DNA from: Natronomonas sp. CBA1123
GTDB taxonomy: Archaea; Halobacteriota; Halobacteria; Halobacteriales; Haloarculaceae
Direction of reading: 5' to 3'
Assembly (NCBI RefSeq): GCF_009741925.1
Contig: NZ_WPCC01000001.1
Location: forward strand, 1-64,000
DNA length: 64,000 bases
Of the stretch, positions 25,747-35,317 are shown in pieces. The notes under the pieces were generated by a model. It saw only the letters and a program-made list of their open reading frames with translations. It made no database searches and was not told where the DNA came from. How positions within the stretch are numbered: position 1 is the stretch's first letter; each line of letters begins with the position of its first letter. The position numbers were made by a program, and so were the translations under genes.

Positions 25747-26652
25747 TTAGACGCCGCGGCCCTGCAGTTTCTCCTCTTCGGGCATCGTCTCGTTGGCCTG
25801 TCCCTTCATGCCCTTGCCGATGCCCTTGGCGATGTCGCGGAGTTTCTCGGGGTCGTCGTAGTTGTTGACGGCCTCGACGATGGCGGTGCCCATCGCGTTG
25901 GGGTCCTCCGCGCCGAAGATGCCGGAGCCGACGAAGATGCCGTCACAGCCCAACTGCATCATGAGCGCGGCGTCGGCGGGCGTGGCGATGCCACCGGCGG
26001 CGAAGTTGACGACGGGAAGCCGGCCCATCTCGGCGGTCTCGTGGACCAACTCTCGCGGGGCTTCGTGGTTTCGCGCCCACTCGTCGCGCTCCTCGTAGTT
26101 CATGCCGGAGAGTTTCCGAATCGACCGCTGGATGTTGCGCTGGTGGGTGACTGCCTGGTTCACGTCGCCGGTGCCGGCCTCGCCTTTCGTTCGAATCATG
26201 GCGGCACCCTCGTCGATGCGGCGCAGCGCCTCGCCGAGGTTGCGGGCGCCACAGACGAACGGCGCGGTGAAATCGCGTTTGTCGATGTGGTATCGCTCGT
26301 CGGCGGTCGTCAGGACCTCGCTCTCGTCGAGCATGTCGGCGCCGGTGGCTTCGAGAATCTGGGCCTCGGCGGTGTGGCCGATGCGGCACTTGCCCATCAC
26401 GGGGATGGACACTTCGTCGATAATCTCTTCGAGGGCCGCGGGGTCGGCCATCCGAGCGACGCCGCCGCGTTTGCGGATGTCGGCGGGGACTGCCTCCAGC
26501 GACATGACGGCGACTGCGCCGGTGTCCTCGGCGATTCGAGCCTGCTCGCGGGTGACGACGTCCATGATGACGCCACCCTTCTGCATCTTCGCGAAGCCGC
26601 GCTTGACGAGGTCCGTCCCGCGACGGAGCTCTTCGAGGTCCGTTTCGGTCAT
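25747..26652 (-). CDS. pdxS: Pyridoxal 5'-phosphate synthase, PdxS subunit
   Basis: 301 aa. Forms PLP from ribose 5-phosphate, glyceraldehyde 3-phosphate and ammonia delivered by PdxT. Hallmarks: [15 protein letters not shown] at the N-terminus, catalytic-lysine region [20 protein letters not shown], phosphate loop [11 protein letters not shown], and the FVGSGIF phosphate-binding end. The start at 26652 ([12 protein letters not shown]) matches the family; the frame stays open upstream only by chance. PdxT is not in the window. TATA-like ttaagt about 28 bases upstream. Confidence 0.97.
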   Translation of the reverse strand: MTETDLEELRRGTDLVKRGFAKMQKGGVIMDVVTREQARIAEDTGAVAVMSLEAVPADIRKRGGVARMADPAALEEIIDEVSIPVMGKCRIGHTAEAQILEATGADMLDESEVLTTADERYHIDKRDFTAPFVCGARNLGEALRRIDEGAAMIRTKGEAGTGDVNQAVTHQRNIQRSIRKLSGMNYEERDEWARNHEAPRELVHETAEMGRLPVVNFAAGGIATPADAALMMQLGCDGIFVGSGIFGAEDPNAMGTAIVEAVNNYDDPEKLRDIAKGIGKGMKGQANETMPEEEKLQGRGV

Positions 26653-26748
26653 ACGCCCGTGTTGGAGTCGGACCCACTTAACGCGTGTCTTTCGAGGGGT
26701 GGTGGCCGGTGCCGAGGTGTTTTTGTGCCATCGCTCGGTGGAGGCCAC

Positions 26749-27441
26749 ATGGACATCCGAGGGTTGTTCGAATCCGACGTGCCCCGCGCGGACCTCCCGC
26801 GGTACGTCGCGCCGCTGCCGGAGGCCATCGAGAACCTCGGCCTCAACCTCGCGTGGCTGGTCGTCCTCGTCAACCTCGCCGGCACCGCATTCGGCTTCTA
26901 CTACTACCGGTTTCAGTTCCAGATTACGCCCGTCGAGATGTGGCCGTTCGTCCCCGACAGCCCCGCGGCGACGCTGCTCATCGCCCTCGCCTTGGCGGCG
27001 TGGAAACTCGACCGGCCACAGGCGTGGCTGACGGCGCTCGCCTTCTTCGGCAACATCATCCTGGGCGGGTGGACGGTGTACGTCCACTTCGCATACTGGG
27101 ACGCCTTCAGCTATCTCCACCCGGCGATGCGGCAGTTCCTCATCTGGAGCCACGCCGCGATGGTGGTGCAGGCGTTCCTGTTGCACCGAATCGGCGATTT
27201 CGACCCGCGCGCGGTCGGCGTCGCGACGCTGTGGTACACCGTCGACACCGTCGTCGACTACTTCATTCCCGTTCGCGGGGACCTCCATCACACGCTGATT
27301 CCGCTGGAACGTGACGCACCCGTCTTTTTGGGTGCCGACGCCCTCGGCGTCGCGGCCGCCGGTGCGGTCGTCTTGCTCATAATCGCGGTGTATCTGTCGC
27401 TTGCGACCCACATCGAAAAACAGCGAACAGGCGCGGTCTGA
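26749..27441 (+). CDS. DUF1405-family membrane protein
   Basis: 230 aa with six or seven hydrophobic segments: [20 protein letters not shown], then [19 protein letters not shown] and [20 protein letters not shown]. These motifs match the DUF1405 family found in Firmicutes and archaea; no function established. ATG at 26749 begins at the conserved N-terminus. Its stop abuts the stop of gpmI (27442) with no intervening base. Confidence 0.8.
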   Translation: MDIRGLFESDVPRADLPRYVAPLPEAIENLGLNLAWLVVLVNLAGTAFGFYYYRFQFQITPVEMWPFVPDSPAATLLIALALAAWKLDRPQAWLTALAFFGNIILGGWTVYVHFAYWDAFSYLHPAMRQFLIWSHAAMVVQAFLLHRIGDFDPRAVGVATLWYTVDTVVDYFIPVRGDLHHTLIPLERDAPVFLGADALGVAAAGAVVLLIIAVYLSLATHIEKQRTGAV

Positions 27442-28956
27442 TTACTCCAAGAGGCTCTCGCCGGTCATCGCCTCGGGCTTCTCGACGCCGATGAGTTCGA
27501 GTAACGTCGGCGCGATGTCTGCGAGCGTCCCGCCCGAGCGCACGCGTCGGCCGCCGTCGGTTCCGTCGGGGGCGACGTAGACGAACGGAACCGGATTCGT
27601 CGTGTGTGCGGTGTGGGGGTCCTCGGGAGTGCCCATGTCGTCTGCGTTGCCGTGGTCGGCGGTGACGAGGACGTGTCCGCCCGCGTTCCGAACCGCTTCG
27701 ACGAGTCGGTTCAGTTGTGCGTCGACGGCTTCGACGGCGGCGACGGCAGCCTCGAAGTCGCCCGTGTGGCCGACCATGTCGGGGTTGGCGTAGTTCAACA
27801 CCAGCACGTCGGGGTCCTCGCGGTCGATGTAGTCGACGGCGGTGTCGGTCACCTCGCGGGCGCTCATCTCGGGTTGCTCGTCGTAGGTCGGCACGTCCGG
27901 ACTCGGGATGATTTCGCGGTGTTCACCCTCGAACTCCACCTCGCGGCCGCCGTTGAGAAAGTAGGTGACGTGGGCGTACTTCTCGGATTCGGCCATCCGG
28001 AGTTGCGTGAGGCCGGCCTTCGAAACCGTTTCGCCGAGCGTCTCCTCGGGTTCCAGCGGCGGGTAGGCCACCGGCAACTCGAACGTCTCGTCGTACTCGG
28101 TCATCGTGACGAGGTGGGTGTCGGGTGGGTCGGTCTGGAAGTCCCACTCGGGGCGGATATCGGCGAGCATCCGGACGAGTTGGCGGGCGCGGTCCGACCG
28201 GAAGTTGAAGAAGACGACCGAATCGCCGTCGGCGAGTGCGGGTCCGCCGGAAACGAGCGTCGGTTCGACGTACTCGTCGGTGTCGCCACGCGCGTACGAT
28301 TCTTCGACAGCCTCGACCCCCGAATCGGCCTCGAAGGGTGCCTCCCGGTCGACGATGGCGTCGTAGGCGCGTTTCGTCCGTTCCCAGTTCTCGTCGCGGT
28401 CCATCGCGTAGTAGCGGCCACACACCGTCGCCACGTCACCTGTTCCGGCCTCCTCGGTGACGGCTTCGAGGTCCGCGAGAAAGCCCGCGCCGCTCTTCGG
28501 GGCCGTGTCGCGGCCATCGGTGAAGGCGTGGGTGACGGCGTCGACGCCGCGTTCGCCCGCGAGTTCGACCAGTGCGTGGAGGTGCGCTTGATGCGAGTGG
28601 ACGCCGCCGTCGCTGACCAATCCCATGAAGTGGACGCGGCCGTCGTTGTCACGTGCGTGCGTGAAGGCGTCGGTGATGGTCTCGTTGTCGGCGAAGACGT
28701 CGGCGTCGATGTCGTCGGTGATGCGCGTCGAGTCCTGTTTGACCACGCGGCCGGCACCGATGTTGAGGTGGCCGACTTCGCTGTTGCCCATCTGTCCCTC
28801 CGGAAGGCCGACGCGTCGACCGTGTGTTTCCAGGGTTCCGAAGGCACCCGTCTCGCGGAGGCGGTCGAACGTCGGCGTGTCGGCGGCGGCGACGGCGTCC
28901 GATTCGCCACCGTCGCCGAGCCCCCAACCGTCAAGGATGACCAGCGCTGCTCTCAT
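27442..28956 (-). CDS. gpmI: 2,3-bisphosphoglycerate-independent phosphoglycerate mutase
   Basis: 504 aa, glycolysis/gluconeogenesis (3-PG to 2-PG), metal-dependent. Visible: N-terminal VILDGWGLGD, the catalytic serine motif MGNSEVGHLNIGAGR (Ser about residue 62), HVLVTADHGNAD near the C-terminus for metal binding, and TTNPVPFVYV. Start at 28956 (MRAALVILDGWG) is the family start. Confidence 0.97.
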   Translation of the reverse strand: MRAALVILDGWGLGDGGESDAVAAADTPTFDRLRETGAFGTLETHGRRVGLPEGQMGNSEVGHLNIGAGRVVKQDSTRITDDIDADVFADNETITDAFTHARDNDGRVHFMGLVSDGGVHSHQAHLHALVELAGERGVDAVTHAFTDGRDTAPKSGAGFLADLEAVTEEAGTGDVATVCGRYYAMDRDENWERTKRAYDAIVDREAPFEADSGVEAVEESYARGDTDEYVEPTLVSGGPALADGDSVVFFNFRSDRARQLVRMLADIRPEWDFQTDPPDTHLVTMTEYDETFELPVAYPPLEPEETLGETVSKAGLTQLRMAESEKYAHVTYFLNGGREVEFEGEHREIIPSPDVPTYDEQPEMSAREVTDTAVDYIDREDPDVLVLNYANPDMVGHTGDFEAAVAAVEAVDAQLNRLVEAVRNAGGHVLVTADHGNADDMGTPEDPHTAHTTNPVPFVYVAPDGTDGGRRVRSGGTLADIAPTLLELIGVEKPEAMTGESLLE

Positions 28957-29052
28957 TACCCGAGGGAAGCCGTCGGCGGCGTAAGGCCGTGTCGGTGTTC
29001 GTCGGTTCGCCGTCTCGGAAGGGTTTTCCCGCGCCCCGCCGGACACCGTGGT

Positions 29053-29634
29053 ATGGACTTGCGGGTCATCGGCGTCCTGCTGCTCGTCCCCCTGCTCGAC
29101 ATCATGCTGCTCGTCGTCCTGGCGACGCAGTTGGGCGGGGTCGTGACGGTCGCACTCGTCGTGTTGACGGCGCTCATCGGTCTGCTGCTCGCCCGCGCAG
29201 AGGGGCGTCACACACTCCAGCGCCTCCAGCGAAAACTGGCGCAAGGCGAGCCACCGACCGACGAACTGCTCGACGCGGCCCTCCTGTTGGTCGCCGGCGT
29301 CTTGATGCTCACGCCCGGTCTCGTGACCGACCTCCTCGGGCTGCTGTTGGTGTTGCCGCCGACGCGGTACCCCATCAGGGTGTTCACCAAACGGTACGTC
29401 GTCAAGCCGTACATCGACGCCCAGACCGGCGGCTTCGCCTCCGGCAACGTCTACATCGGCGGGTTCCCCAACGACGACGAGGGCGGCGACCCCGGCGAGG
29501 AGTTCTTCCGTCAGGGCATGGGCGAGGGCCGCCCCGGCTCGGAACCGGTCGATATCGACGAGGAGGCCTACGAGTTCACCGACACGGACGAACCTGACGA
29601 CGACGGCGACGATTCAACCGACCGCCGGGCGTGA
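29053..29634 (+). CDS. FxsA-family membrane protein
   Basis: 193 aa. N-terminal membrane part with FxsA-like layout (PLLDIMLLVVLATQLGG, LIGLLLARAEGRHTLQRLQRKL, LMLTPGLVTDLLGLLLVLPPTR). The acidic cytoplasmic tail, about 70 residues, is haloarchaeal in character. In E. coli FxsA interferes with phage exclusion by the F plasmid; its normal role is unknown. Divergent from gpmI. Confidence 0.8.
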   Translation: MDLRVIGVLLLVPLLDIMLLVVLATQLGGVVTVALVVLTALIGLLLARAEGRHTLQRLQRKLAQGEPPTDELLDAALLLVAGVLMLTPGLVTDLLGLLLVLPPTRYPIRVFTKRYVVKPYIDAQTGGFASGNVYIGGFPNDDEGGDPGEEFFRQGMGEGRPGSEPVDIDEEAYEFTDTDEPDDDGDDSTDRRA

Positions 29635-29708
29635 CATAGCCCACCGAAGGGCCGCCGAAAAGAAACGTTTAAACAACCAACCGCTTTACGATGAAACGCG
29701 CCTACCTA

Positions 29709-29783
29709 GGGCCAATAGCTCAGCTAGGTATGAGCGCTCGGCTGATAACCGGGAGGTCCTCGGTTCAAATCCGAGTTGGCCCA
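29709..29783 (+). tRNA. tRNA-Ile (anticodon GAT)
   Basis: 75-base cloverleaf: acceptor GGGCCAA/TTGGCCC, D arm GCTC/GAGC, anticodon stem CTCGG/CCGGG with loop CTGATAA (anticodon GAT), five-base variable region AGGTC, T arm CTCGG-TTCAAAT-CCGAG, discriminator A. CCA is not encoded. No intron. It stands alone, not within an rRNA operon here. Confidence 0.97.
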
Positions 29784-30151
29784 CTCGGTTTCCAACCGGC
29801 CTTTGGCCGACGGAAATCGGTGGCCAAACTCCCGTAGGCGCCCAATTTCGGACGATACCACTTCTCGAAGAGCGGCAGTTCTCGGATGGGTTCGTTCGAC
29901 TATCCCGCCCGATAGCGGCACTCTACCGAACTCTCGGCAGGAGGTAGCCGTCGAGTGAGTCTATATGAATTGACCAAGGGGGTATCATAATTGCCACGTC
30001 ACTGAAGCGTGGTTGGACTGTAGGAGCGACTGGGCGGAACACGAGAGGCACAACTGCACATCCCCCACCCAACCGACGATAGCGCGTCGGCTCCTGTGTC
30101 TCTTCCGTCCTAACTGTTACTCAACACGCCCGGAACAGCCGAAGAGACCGC
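29784..30151. other. Intergenic region after tRNA-Ile
   Basis: About 370 bases without a supported gene. It holds a short hairpin GGCC-TTT-GGCC just after the tRNA and an inverted repeat CCACG/CGTGG near 29996-30014. I searched for a second copy of the tRNA 3' end as evidence of an integrated element downstream and saw none. Confidence 0.6.
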
Positions 30152-31366
30152 TCAGTCCTTCGAGCCGTGCTCGGGGAGTCGAAGGGTCAGCAGCACGACC
30201 ACGACCAGTATCCCGGCCAACAGCAGGTACCCTTCGTCGAAGTATCCACGGTCGGCGATGGCGCCGAAAAGTACCGGCCCGGCAGCGCCGAGCGTCGCCG
30301 ACGTCGTTCGAACCGCACCGAGTCCGGTTCCCTGAATCTCGTCGGGAATCGCATCCGAGAGGAACGACTGGGTAATCGCCCCGGAGCCGAGCATCGTACT
30401 CACGAGGGCGGTGACGGCGACGAGCGGCCAGATTCCCTCGATGAAGGGGAGCGACGCCAGACCGGCGACGGGGCCGACGAGAACGGCGACGAGGGATTTT
30501 CGCATGCCGATTCGGTCGTAGGCCGCGCCGGCGAGTGGCTTGACGACGACGCCGAAGGCGAAGAACACGCTGAACAGCACCCCGGCGACCGACGACGGAA
30601 GGTCCTTCTCCTCGACCAGATACGTCGGATAGAAGCCGGTGAACGACTGCCAGATGAGGATGTACAGAAAGAGGATGAACGCGACGAAAAGCAGGTTCGA
30701 CCGGCGCAACTCGGCGATAACGTAGCGTGCGCTCTCGGCCGAGAGCGAATCGACCGCGCTGGCCGTCGGCGTTTGTGCCGGCAGGACTATCCAGAGGACG
30801 ACGCCGACCAACAGGAGCAGTGGGATGATGAATCCCAGGCCGAGTTGCCACGCGACGGCGGCCGCGAGCGCACCGGCAATCGGCGGCAACACCGTCTGGC
30901 CGAGGTCGCCGGTGGCCATCGTCACCCCGAGGGCGCTCCCGATTCGGCCGGGGTAGATGTCGGAGAGTATCGTGATGCGCGCGATGGGATACAGCGACTG
31001 TCCGAGACCCACGAGCGCCGTCGCGGCGAACAGGACGAGGGGCGTCGGTGCCGTCACGACGGCCACGAGTGCGATGGCGACGACGACAGTCCCCGCGGTC
31101 ATGACCGCCCGTTCGCTGTACCGGTCGGCGAGGATACCGCCCGGGAGTTGGCCGAGTGCCGACCCGAGCCACAGAACGGTCACGAGCAGGCCCGCGACCG
31201 TAAGACTGAGACCGAACGACTCCCGGAGGTACGGCAACAGCACGGGATACACCATCCGGGTGCCGAGCAGTATTCCCCAACCACCCGCAATCGCGACGAG
31301 GAGCGGTCCCTTGCCGTCGCCCCACAGTTCTCGTCCCTCGTTTCCGATAGATTCGACCAATTCCAT
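30152..31366 (-). CDS. Major facilitator superfamily transporter
   Basis: 404 aa with 12 predicted hydrophobic segments. The MFS loop-2/3 motif is visible (GQLPGGILADRYSERAVM) and repeated in weaker form in the second half (GVVVKPLAGAAYDRIGMRKS). The substrate is not apparent. Divergently oriented from the tRNA region; no regulator adjoining. Confidence 0.88.
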   Translation of the reverse strand: MELVESIGNEGRELWGDGKGPLLVAIAGGWGILLGTRMVYPVLLPYLRESFGLSLTVAGLLVTVLWLGSALGQLPGGILADRYSERAVMTAGTVVVAIALVAVVTAPTPLVLFAATALVGLGQSLYPIARITILSDIYPGRIGSALGVTMATGDLGQTVLPPIAGALAAAVAWQLGLGFIIPLLLLVGVVLWIVLPAQTPTASAVDSLSAESARYVIAELRRSNLLFVAFILFLYILIWQSFTGFYPTYLVEEKDLPSSVAGVLFSVFFAFGVVVKPLAGAAYDRIGMRKSLVAVLVGPVAGLASLPFIEGIWPLVAVTALVSTMLGSGAITQSFLSDAIPDEIQGTGLGAVRTTSATLGAAGPVLFGAIADRGYFDEGYLLLAGILVVVVLLTLRLPEHGSKD

Positions 31367-31474
31367 CTCGAGTGCTAGTATCGACCCGTTTCAGAGCGGA
31401 CGAATAACTGTTTATAAATGCAGGAGGGCGGGGGGGACAGGAAATGTCAGCTCGTCTCTAATTCGGGTCGGTGA

Positions 31475-31798
31475 TCAGGTGTCGGCGACTTCGACCGTGA
31501 TGTCGGCGACGGGGCCAAGCGGGTCGCCCTCGGTATCGCCGGATGGGTCGGCATACAGCTCCGGTCGGGGAAATTTCTGGGAGGCCGACGCTTCCGTCCG
31601 GACCTCGAGTGTTTCGCCTGCAGTACCTTCTTTGCCGTCGATTTTGATACCGAGGTGACCGGCCTCGTCACCCTCCGGCGCCGTGTACTCGGTGCAAGCG
31701 ATGACGCCATGGTAGGTTTCCTCGTCAGTTTCGATTGTGACGACGGTTCCGTCCTCAAGTTCATGCATGGTGTCGATAAGGGCGGTGATACTCTGCAT
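31475..31798 (-). CDS. Small acidic protein of unknown function
   Basis: 107 aa from ATG at 31798 (MQSITALIDTMHELEDGTVV), predicted mostly beta: TVVTIETDEETYHGVIACTEYT, GHLGIKIDGKEGTAGETLEV. The upstream in-frame extension overlaps the neighbouring lipoprotein gene antiparallel in composition and lacks support. A TATA-like atatat lies about 35 bases upstream. No family recognised; the beta pattern could be an Sm/SH3-like barrel, which is speculation. Confidence 0.6.
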   Translation of the reverse strand: MQSITALIDTMHELEDGTVVTIETDEETYHGVIACTEYTAPEGDEAGHLGIKIDGKEGTAGETLEVRTEASASQKFPRPELYADPSGDTEGDPLGPVADITVEVADT

Positions 31799-31853
31799 CT
31801 GAAGTATTGGTATTACTCCACGCTTGAATATATCATCTGGGGAATCAGTTCCG

Positions 31854-32832
31854 CTACGAGTTATCTTCGGTGAATTCACGTGCCCTCTCTCGGTATACTT
31901 CGATAGCGGCGCGGAGACGGTCCAATTGGCCGTCCAAAGACAGTTCGCTCTCTGAAAAGGCGGATAGTTGGTCGAGAGCGGTATCGAACTCTTCGATGGC
32001 GTCTTCGGCGATGCTTTCTGCTCGTCCCGGGTATCCCTCGCTTCGTTCCCGTTCCGCATCTTCCAACAAATCGATTCCGTCCTCGATTTGATTCAGCGAG
32101 ACGTCACGGACGACAGCGTAGGCATTGTAGCTTCTCGACAGCGAACGCACTCTCCGGCGATAGCGCCGCGGCGGGTTTTTTGCGTTCTCCAAGGCGGCTT
32201 GAAGTTCATTCAACCGCTGGGTATTCACGTCATCGTAGCTGTTACGAATATCTCGCGCAGCGCTCTCGGTCTGTCGTCGGTTATCGGCTTCGAGTCTAGC
32301 GACGTAGAAATCCACGCTCTCCCAGACAGAATAGAGGTCGTTGTGTGGCCTCGGAAGGGCCCGAAGAATGGCGATTTGTGAACGAAGTTCGTCGATTCGG
32401 GATACCTGACGCTCGCTCGTGCGCGGTTGTGACTCCGCCTCATCAAGCTTTTCTGAAACGTTGTTGTCGTTTAGCGGCCGAAGCATCCGCGTAGCGAAAA
32501 TTTCGACGGAGAGCGGCACCTCATCGAACGCTTCGTCGGCCTCGGATTCGTCTTTGTATCGTTCCTCGGTTTTAGAGATATGGGCCTCCACCTCGGCGAT
32601 TACTTCGGCCGCTCGCCCCGACTCCGTCGGAGTGGGATCCTCCGTTGGTTCTTCGGTCGGAGTCTCCGTCGGCGTATCTGTTGGCGTGTCGGTCGGTTCG
32701 TCGGTGAGTGTTTCTGTTGGTGTGTCAGTCGGGGTATCAGTTCCGGCCGGGGGTTCGGTTTGTTCACCGCACCCAGCGAGCATCGTCGAGAGGGCTCCCC
32801 CCCGTAATAGCGAGGTAACAGCGGCGTCGCAT
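31854..32832 (-). CDS. Tat lipoprotein with Pro/Thr-rich stalk, frameshifted in the signal peptide
   Basis: Literal reading starts at 32858 (MSRQCKSS) but the TATA-like box tttatat lies only a few bases before that ATG. Removing one C from the C7 run at 32797-32803 gives a start at 32832 reading MRRRCYLAITGG, continuing into ALSTMLAGC, a classic Tat signal and lipobox, with the TATA box at about -28. Restored length is 325 aa: lipidated Cys, about 50 residues of TDTPTDTPTE-type repeats (a stalk), then a highly helical domain (LSRSYNAYAVVRDVSLNQIE) with coiled-coil character. Surface lipoprotein of unknown role. Confidence 0.75.
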
Positions 32833-32858
32833 ACGGACGACTTACACTGCCGAGACAT

Positions 32859-32865
32859 ATAAAGC
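32859..32865 (-). promoter_or_regulatory. TATA-like box for the PT-rich lipoprotein gene
   Basis: On the minus strand the bases read TTTATAT. Placement about 27-30 bases upstream of the ATG at 32832 fits a leaderless haloarchaeal promoter, and argues against the ATG at 32858. Confidence 0.6.
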
Positions 32866-32904
32866 CCTGACCGCGAGCCACTCAATGAGGTAAATCGACA
32901 GTTC

Positions 32905-32920
32905 TTTAGGCCAGCCTAAA
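32905..32920. promoter_or_regulatory. DtxR/IdeR-type operator palindrome, site 1
   Basis: TTTAGGC CA GCCTAAA: perfect 7-bp arms with a 2-base centre, ending 20 bases before the ATG of the RGP-like gene. It resembles the TTAGG...CCTAA operators of iron-dependent DtxR/IdeR-family repressors. One of four related sites in this cluster. Confidence 0.75.
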
Positions 32921-32940
32921 ACATAGCCAGTAAGCGAAAG

Positions 32941-34101
32941 ATGAGTCAAGACATCTGCGTCGTCGTTCCGACGATTCGGGAGTACGAATGCATGCGGGCG
33001 TACTTCGACAACGCTCGCCGCCACGACTTCGACCTCTCGCGGTTGCACGTCGTCCTCGTCACCGAAGACTTCTGTGACACAGACGAGATGGAGGCGATGC
33101 TCGACGAGGAGGGCGTCTCCGGAGAAGTCTTCGACGGGTCGCGCCGACAGGAGTGGTACGAGGCACACGACATCGCGGAGTACAGCCACGTCGTTCCGGC
33201 GGCCAGCCACGCCGAGACGAGTTTCGGCCTGCTGTACATGTGGGCCAACGACCGCTTCGAGTACGGTTTCTTCATCGACGACGACACCCTGCCTCACGAG
33301 GAAGACGACTTCTTCGGCCGGCACATGGAGAACCTCGCGTTCGAGGGCGACATCGAGTCGGTATCCTCCGACGAGCAGTGGGTCAACGTGCTGTACCAGA
33401 ACGCCGACGACCACGGCCTCTATCCACGGGGTTACCCCTACGCGGCGATGGACGAGACCGTCGAGACGGACACCGAATCCGTCGACGACGTGGTCGCCTC
33501 ACAGGGGCTGTGGACGAACGTGCCGGACCTCGACGCCGTCCGGATTCTGATGGACGGCGACCTGCAGGGACAGGCCCAAACGCGGACGACGCGGGACGAC
33601 TTCGAAGGTGATTTCGTCGCTGCGGAGGGCGATTACCTCACCGTCTGTTCGATGAACCTCGCCTTCGAGCGAGAGGTCATCCCCGCGTTCTACCAGCTCC
33701 CGATGGACGAAAACGCATGGGACGTGGGCCGCTTCGACGACATCTGGAGCGGCGTGTTCCTCAAACGCGCATGCGACGTGTTGGGCAAGCAGATTTACAA
33801 CGGCTACCCGCTGTGTGAACACAACAAGGCGCCGCGGTCGACGTTCGACGACCTCACTAACGAGGTCGCCGGCCTGGAGTTGAACGAACACCTCTGGGAA
33901 ATCATCGACGACGCTGGCGCAGACGCCGACAGCTACGCGGGCGTGTTCGAGGCGATGGCCGACGAACTCCGGGATGAAGACTACTCCGAATACAACAACG
34001 GTGCGTTCTTCAACCACGTCGGCGAGTACATGCACGATTGGCTCGACTGTCTGGACAGCCTGGAATCGCTGCAGCGCGTCCCGGCGGCCGCGGACGACTG
34101 A
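32941..34101 (+). CDS. Reversibly-glycosylated-polypeptide-like / alpha-1,4-glucan-protein synthase-type protein
   Basis: 386 aa. N-terminal nucleotide-sugar fold (ICVVVPTIREYECMRAYFD), a DDD motif (YGFFIDDDTLPHEED) as in GT-A folds, then YPRGYPYAAMDE and WDVGRFDDIWSGVFLKR. This matches the RGP/glucan-protein synthase family of plants and some prokaryotes, which autoglycosylate or interconvert UDP-sugars. In archaea the role is unproven. Operator site 1 lies 20 bases upstream, so it is probably metal-regulated. Confidence 0.8.
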   Translation: MSQDICVVVPTIREYECMRAYFDNARRHDFDLSRLHVVLVTEDFCDTDEMEAMLDEEGVSGEVFDGSRRQEWYEAHDIAEYSHVVPAASHAETSFGLLYMWANDRFEYGFFIDDDTLPHEEDDFFGRHMENLAFEGDIESVSSDEQWVNVLYQNADDHGLYPRGYPYAAMDETVETDTESVDDVVASQGLWTNVPDLDAVRILMDGDLQGQAQTRTTRDDFEGDFVAAEGDYLTVCSMNLAFEREVIPAFYQLPMDENAWDVGRFDDIWSGVFLKRACDVLGKQIYNGYPLCEHNKAPRSTFDDLTNEVAGLELNEHLWEIIDDAGADADSYAGVFEAMADELRDEDYSEYNNGAFFNHVGEYMHDWLDCLDSLESLQRVPAAADD

Positions 34102-34110
34102 ACCGACGAG

Positions 34111-34136
34111 TATAAGTGAATTTAGGCAAGCCTAAA
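34111..34136 (+). promoter_or_regulatory. TATA box and DtxR/IdeR-type operator, site 2
   Basis: TATAAG at 34111-34116, about 30 bases before the binding-protein ATG, is followed by TTTAGGC AA GCCTAAA at 34121-34136 (perfect 7-bp arms). A protein bound here would cover the transcription start. Same palindrome as site 1. Confidence 0.8.
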
Positions 34137-34140
34137 ACAC

Positions 34141-35280
34141 ATGGATTCACCGAAATCGTTCTTCGACGGAACCGACCGACGGACGTTCCTCGCGGGGGCC
34201 GCCGCCGCGGGAACCGTCGGACTGGCAGGATGTTCGGGCATCCTCGGCAACGGCGAGGGCAATGGAAACGGCAACGGCGACAGCCCAATCGGACAAATCG
34301 GCTCCGGGCGGGCGGGACGCGGCACCCCCGGCGGTACCCCGATGGCGGAGATGCCGGACCTCGAAGGCGAGTTGACGCTGTACTCCGGTCGCGGGGAGTT
34401 CCTCGTCGGTGACCTCATCAGCTACATCGAGGACCTATACGACGATTTCTCGCTGACGGTCCGGTATGCCGGGTCGACGGACCTCGTCAATCAGATAATC
34501 AACGAGGGCCAGGGGACGCCGGCCGACGTGTTCTACTCTGTCAACGCCGGCTCCCTCGGCGCACTCACCGACGCGGACCGTACGCAGGCGCTTCCGGACG
34601 AAGTGCTAAACATGGTCCGGGAGGAGTTCCGCACCGACGAGTGGGTCGGCACCTCCGGCCGCGCTCGAAGCGTTCCCTACAACACCGACGCGTACTCGGA
34701 GTCCGACCTCCCGAACGACATCATGGCCTACCCCGACTTCGAGGGCGACCTCGGGTGGGCACCCTCGTATGGCTCCTGTCAGGCCTTCGTGACGGCCATG
34801 CGCATCATCGAGGGCGAGGACGCGACCCGACAGTGGCTCGAAGGCATCGTCGAGTCGGGCATCACTTCCTACCCCGACGAGTTCGTCACGTGTCAGGCCA
34901 TCGCTGACGGCGAAATCGACGCCGCGTTCACGAACCACTACTACATCCAGCGCGTCCTCGACGGCTCGCCGGATGCACCCATCGCGACGGCGTTCACCGA
35001 GGGCGACGCCGGCGCCGTCTTCAACGTCGCGGGCGCGACCGTCACCGACGCGGCCAGCGACGCGACGCTCGCCTCGAACTTCGTCCGACACCTGCTGTCG
35101 GCGGAGGCACAGGACTACTTCGCCCGCTCGACCTTCGAGTACCCGCTGGTCAACGAGGTCGAACCCATCGGTGATTTGCCGACCATCGACGAGCTCGACG
35201 TGCCGGACATCGACCTGACCCAGCTCTCGGACCTCGAACCGACCATCGACCTCATGCGTGAGGTCGGTATCGACGTCTGA
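34141..35280 (+). CDS. Iron(III)-type ABC transporter substrate-binding lipoprotein
   Basis: 379 aa. Tat signal (DRRTFLAGAAAAGTVG) and lipobox LAGC, then a Gly-Asn linker. The body matches the FbpA/ferric-binding class of extracellular binding proteins: ELTLYSGRGEFLVGDLI, STDLVNQIINEGQGTPADVFYS, ALPDEVLNMVREEFR, SVNAGSLGALTDADR. The iron assignment is by family and by the DtxR-like operator directly upstream (site 2). The likely permease is at 40451; no ATPase is encoded nearby. Probably co-transcribed with the glycosyltransferase at 35318. Confidence 0.85.
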   Translation: MDSPKSFFDGTDRRTFLAGAAAAGTVGLAGCSGILGNGEGNGNGNGDSPIGQIGSGRAGRGTPGGTPMAEMPDLEGELTLYSGRGEFLVGDLISYIEDLYDDFSLTVRYAGSTDLVNQIINEGQGTPADVFYSVNAGSLGALTDADRTQALPDEVLNMVREEFRTDEWVGTSGRARSVPYNTDAYSESDLPNDIMAYPDFEGDLGWAPSYGSCQAFVTAMRIIEGEDATRQWLEGIVESGITSYPDEFVTCQAIADGEIDAAFTNHYYIQRVLDGSPDAPIATAFTEGDAGAVFNVAGATVTDAASDATLASNFVRHLLSAEAQDYFARSTFEYPLVNEVEPIGDLPTIDELDVPDIDLTQLSDLEPTIDLMREVGIDV

Positions 35281-35317
35281 CCAAACGACGTATCATCACT
35301 GATTTGTACGATTCGAC

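Noticed and set aside
25747-27411. 554-codon frame extending pdxS upstream
   Set aside because: The first 253 codons lack PdxS homology and overlap the DUF1405 gene on the other strand; the start at 26652 is the family start.
27604-29052. Long + strand open frame opposite gpmI
   Set aside because: Shadow of gpmI; only its end (29053 onwards) is a real gene, the FxsA-like protein.
30167-31378. 403-codon + strand frame
   Set aside because: Antisense to the MFS transporter; hydrophilic, Arg/Gly-rich composition typical of shadows.
32625-32760. Repetitive stretch in the lipoprotein gene
   Set aside because: Encodes a Thr-Asp-Thr-Pro type stalk; no CRISPR features.
29709-33000. tRNA-Ile as possible attachment site for an integrated element
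   Set aside because: I found no second copy of the tRNA 3' end downstream and no integrase gene.
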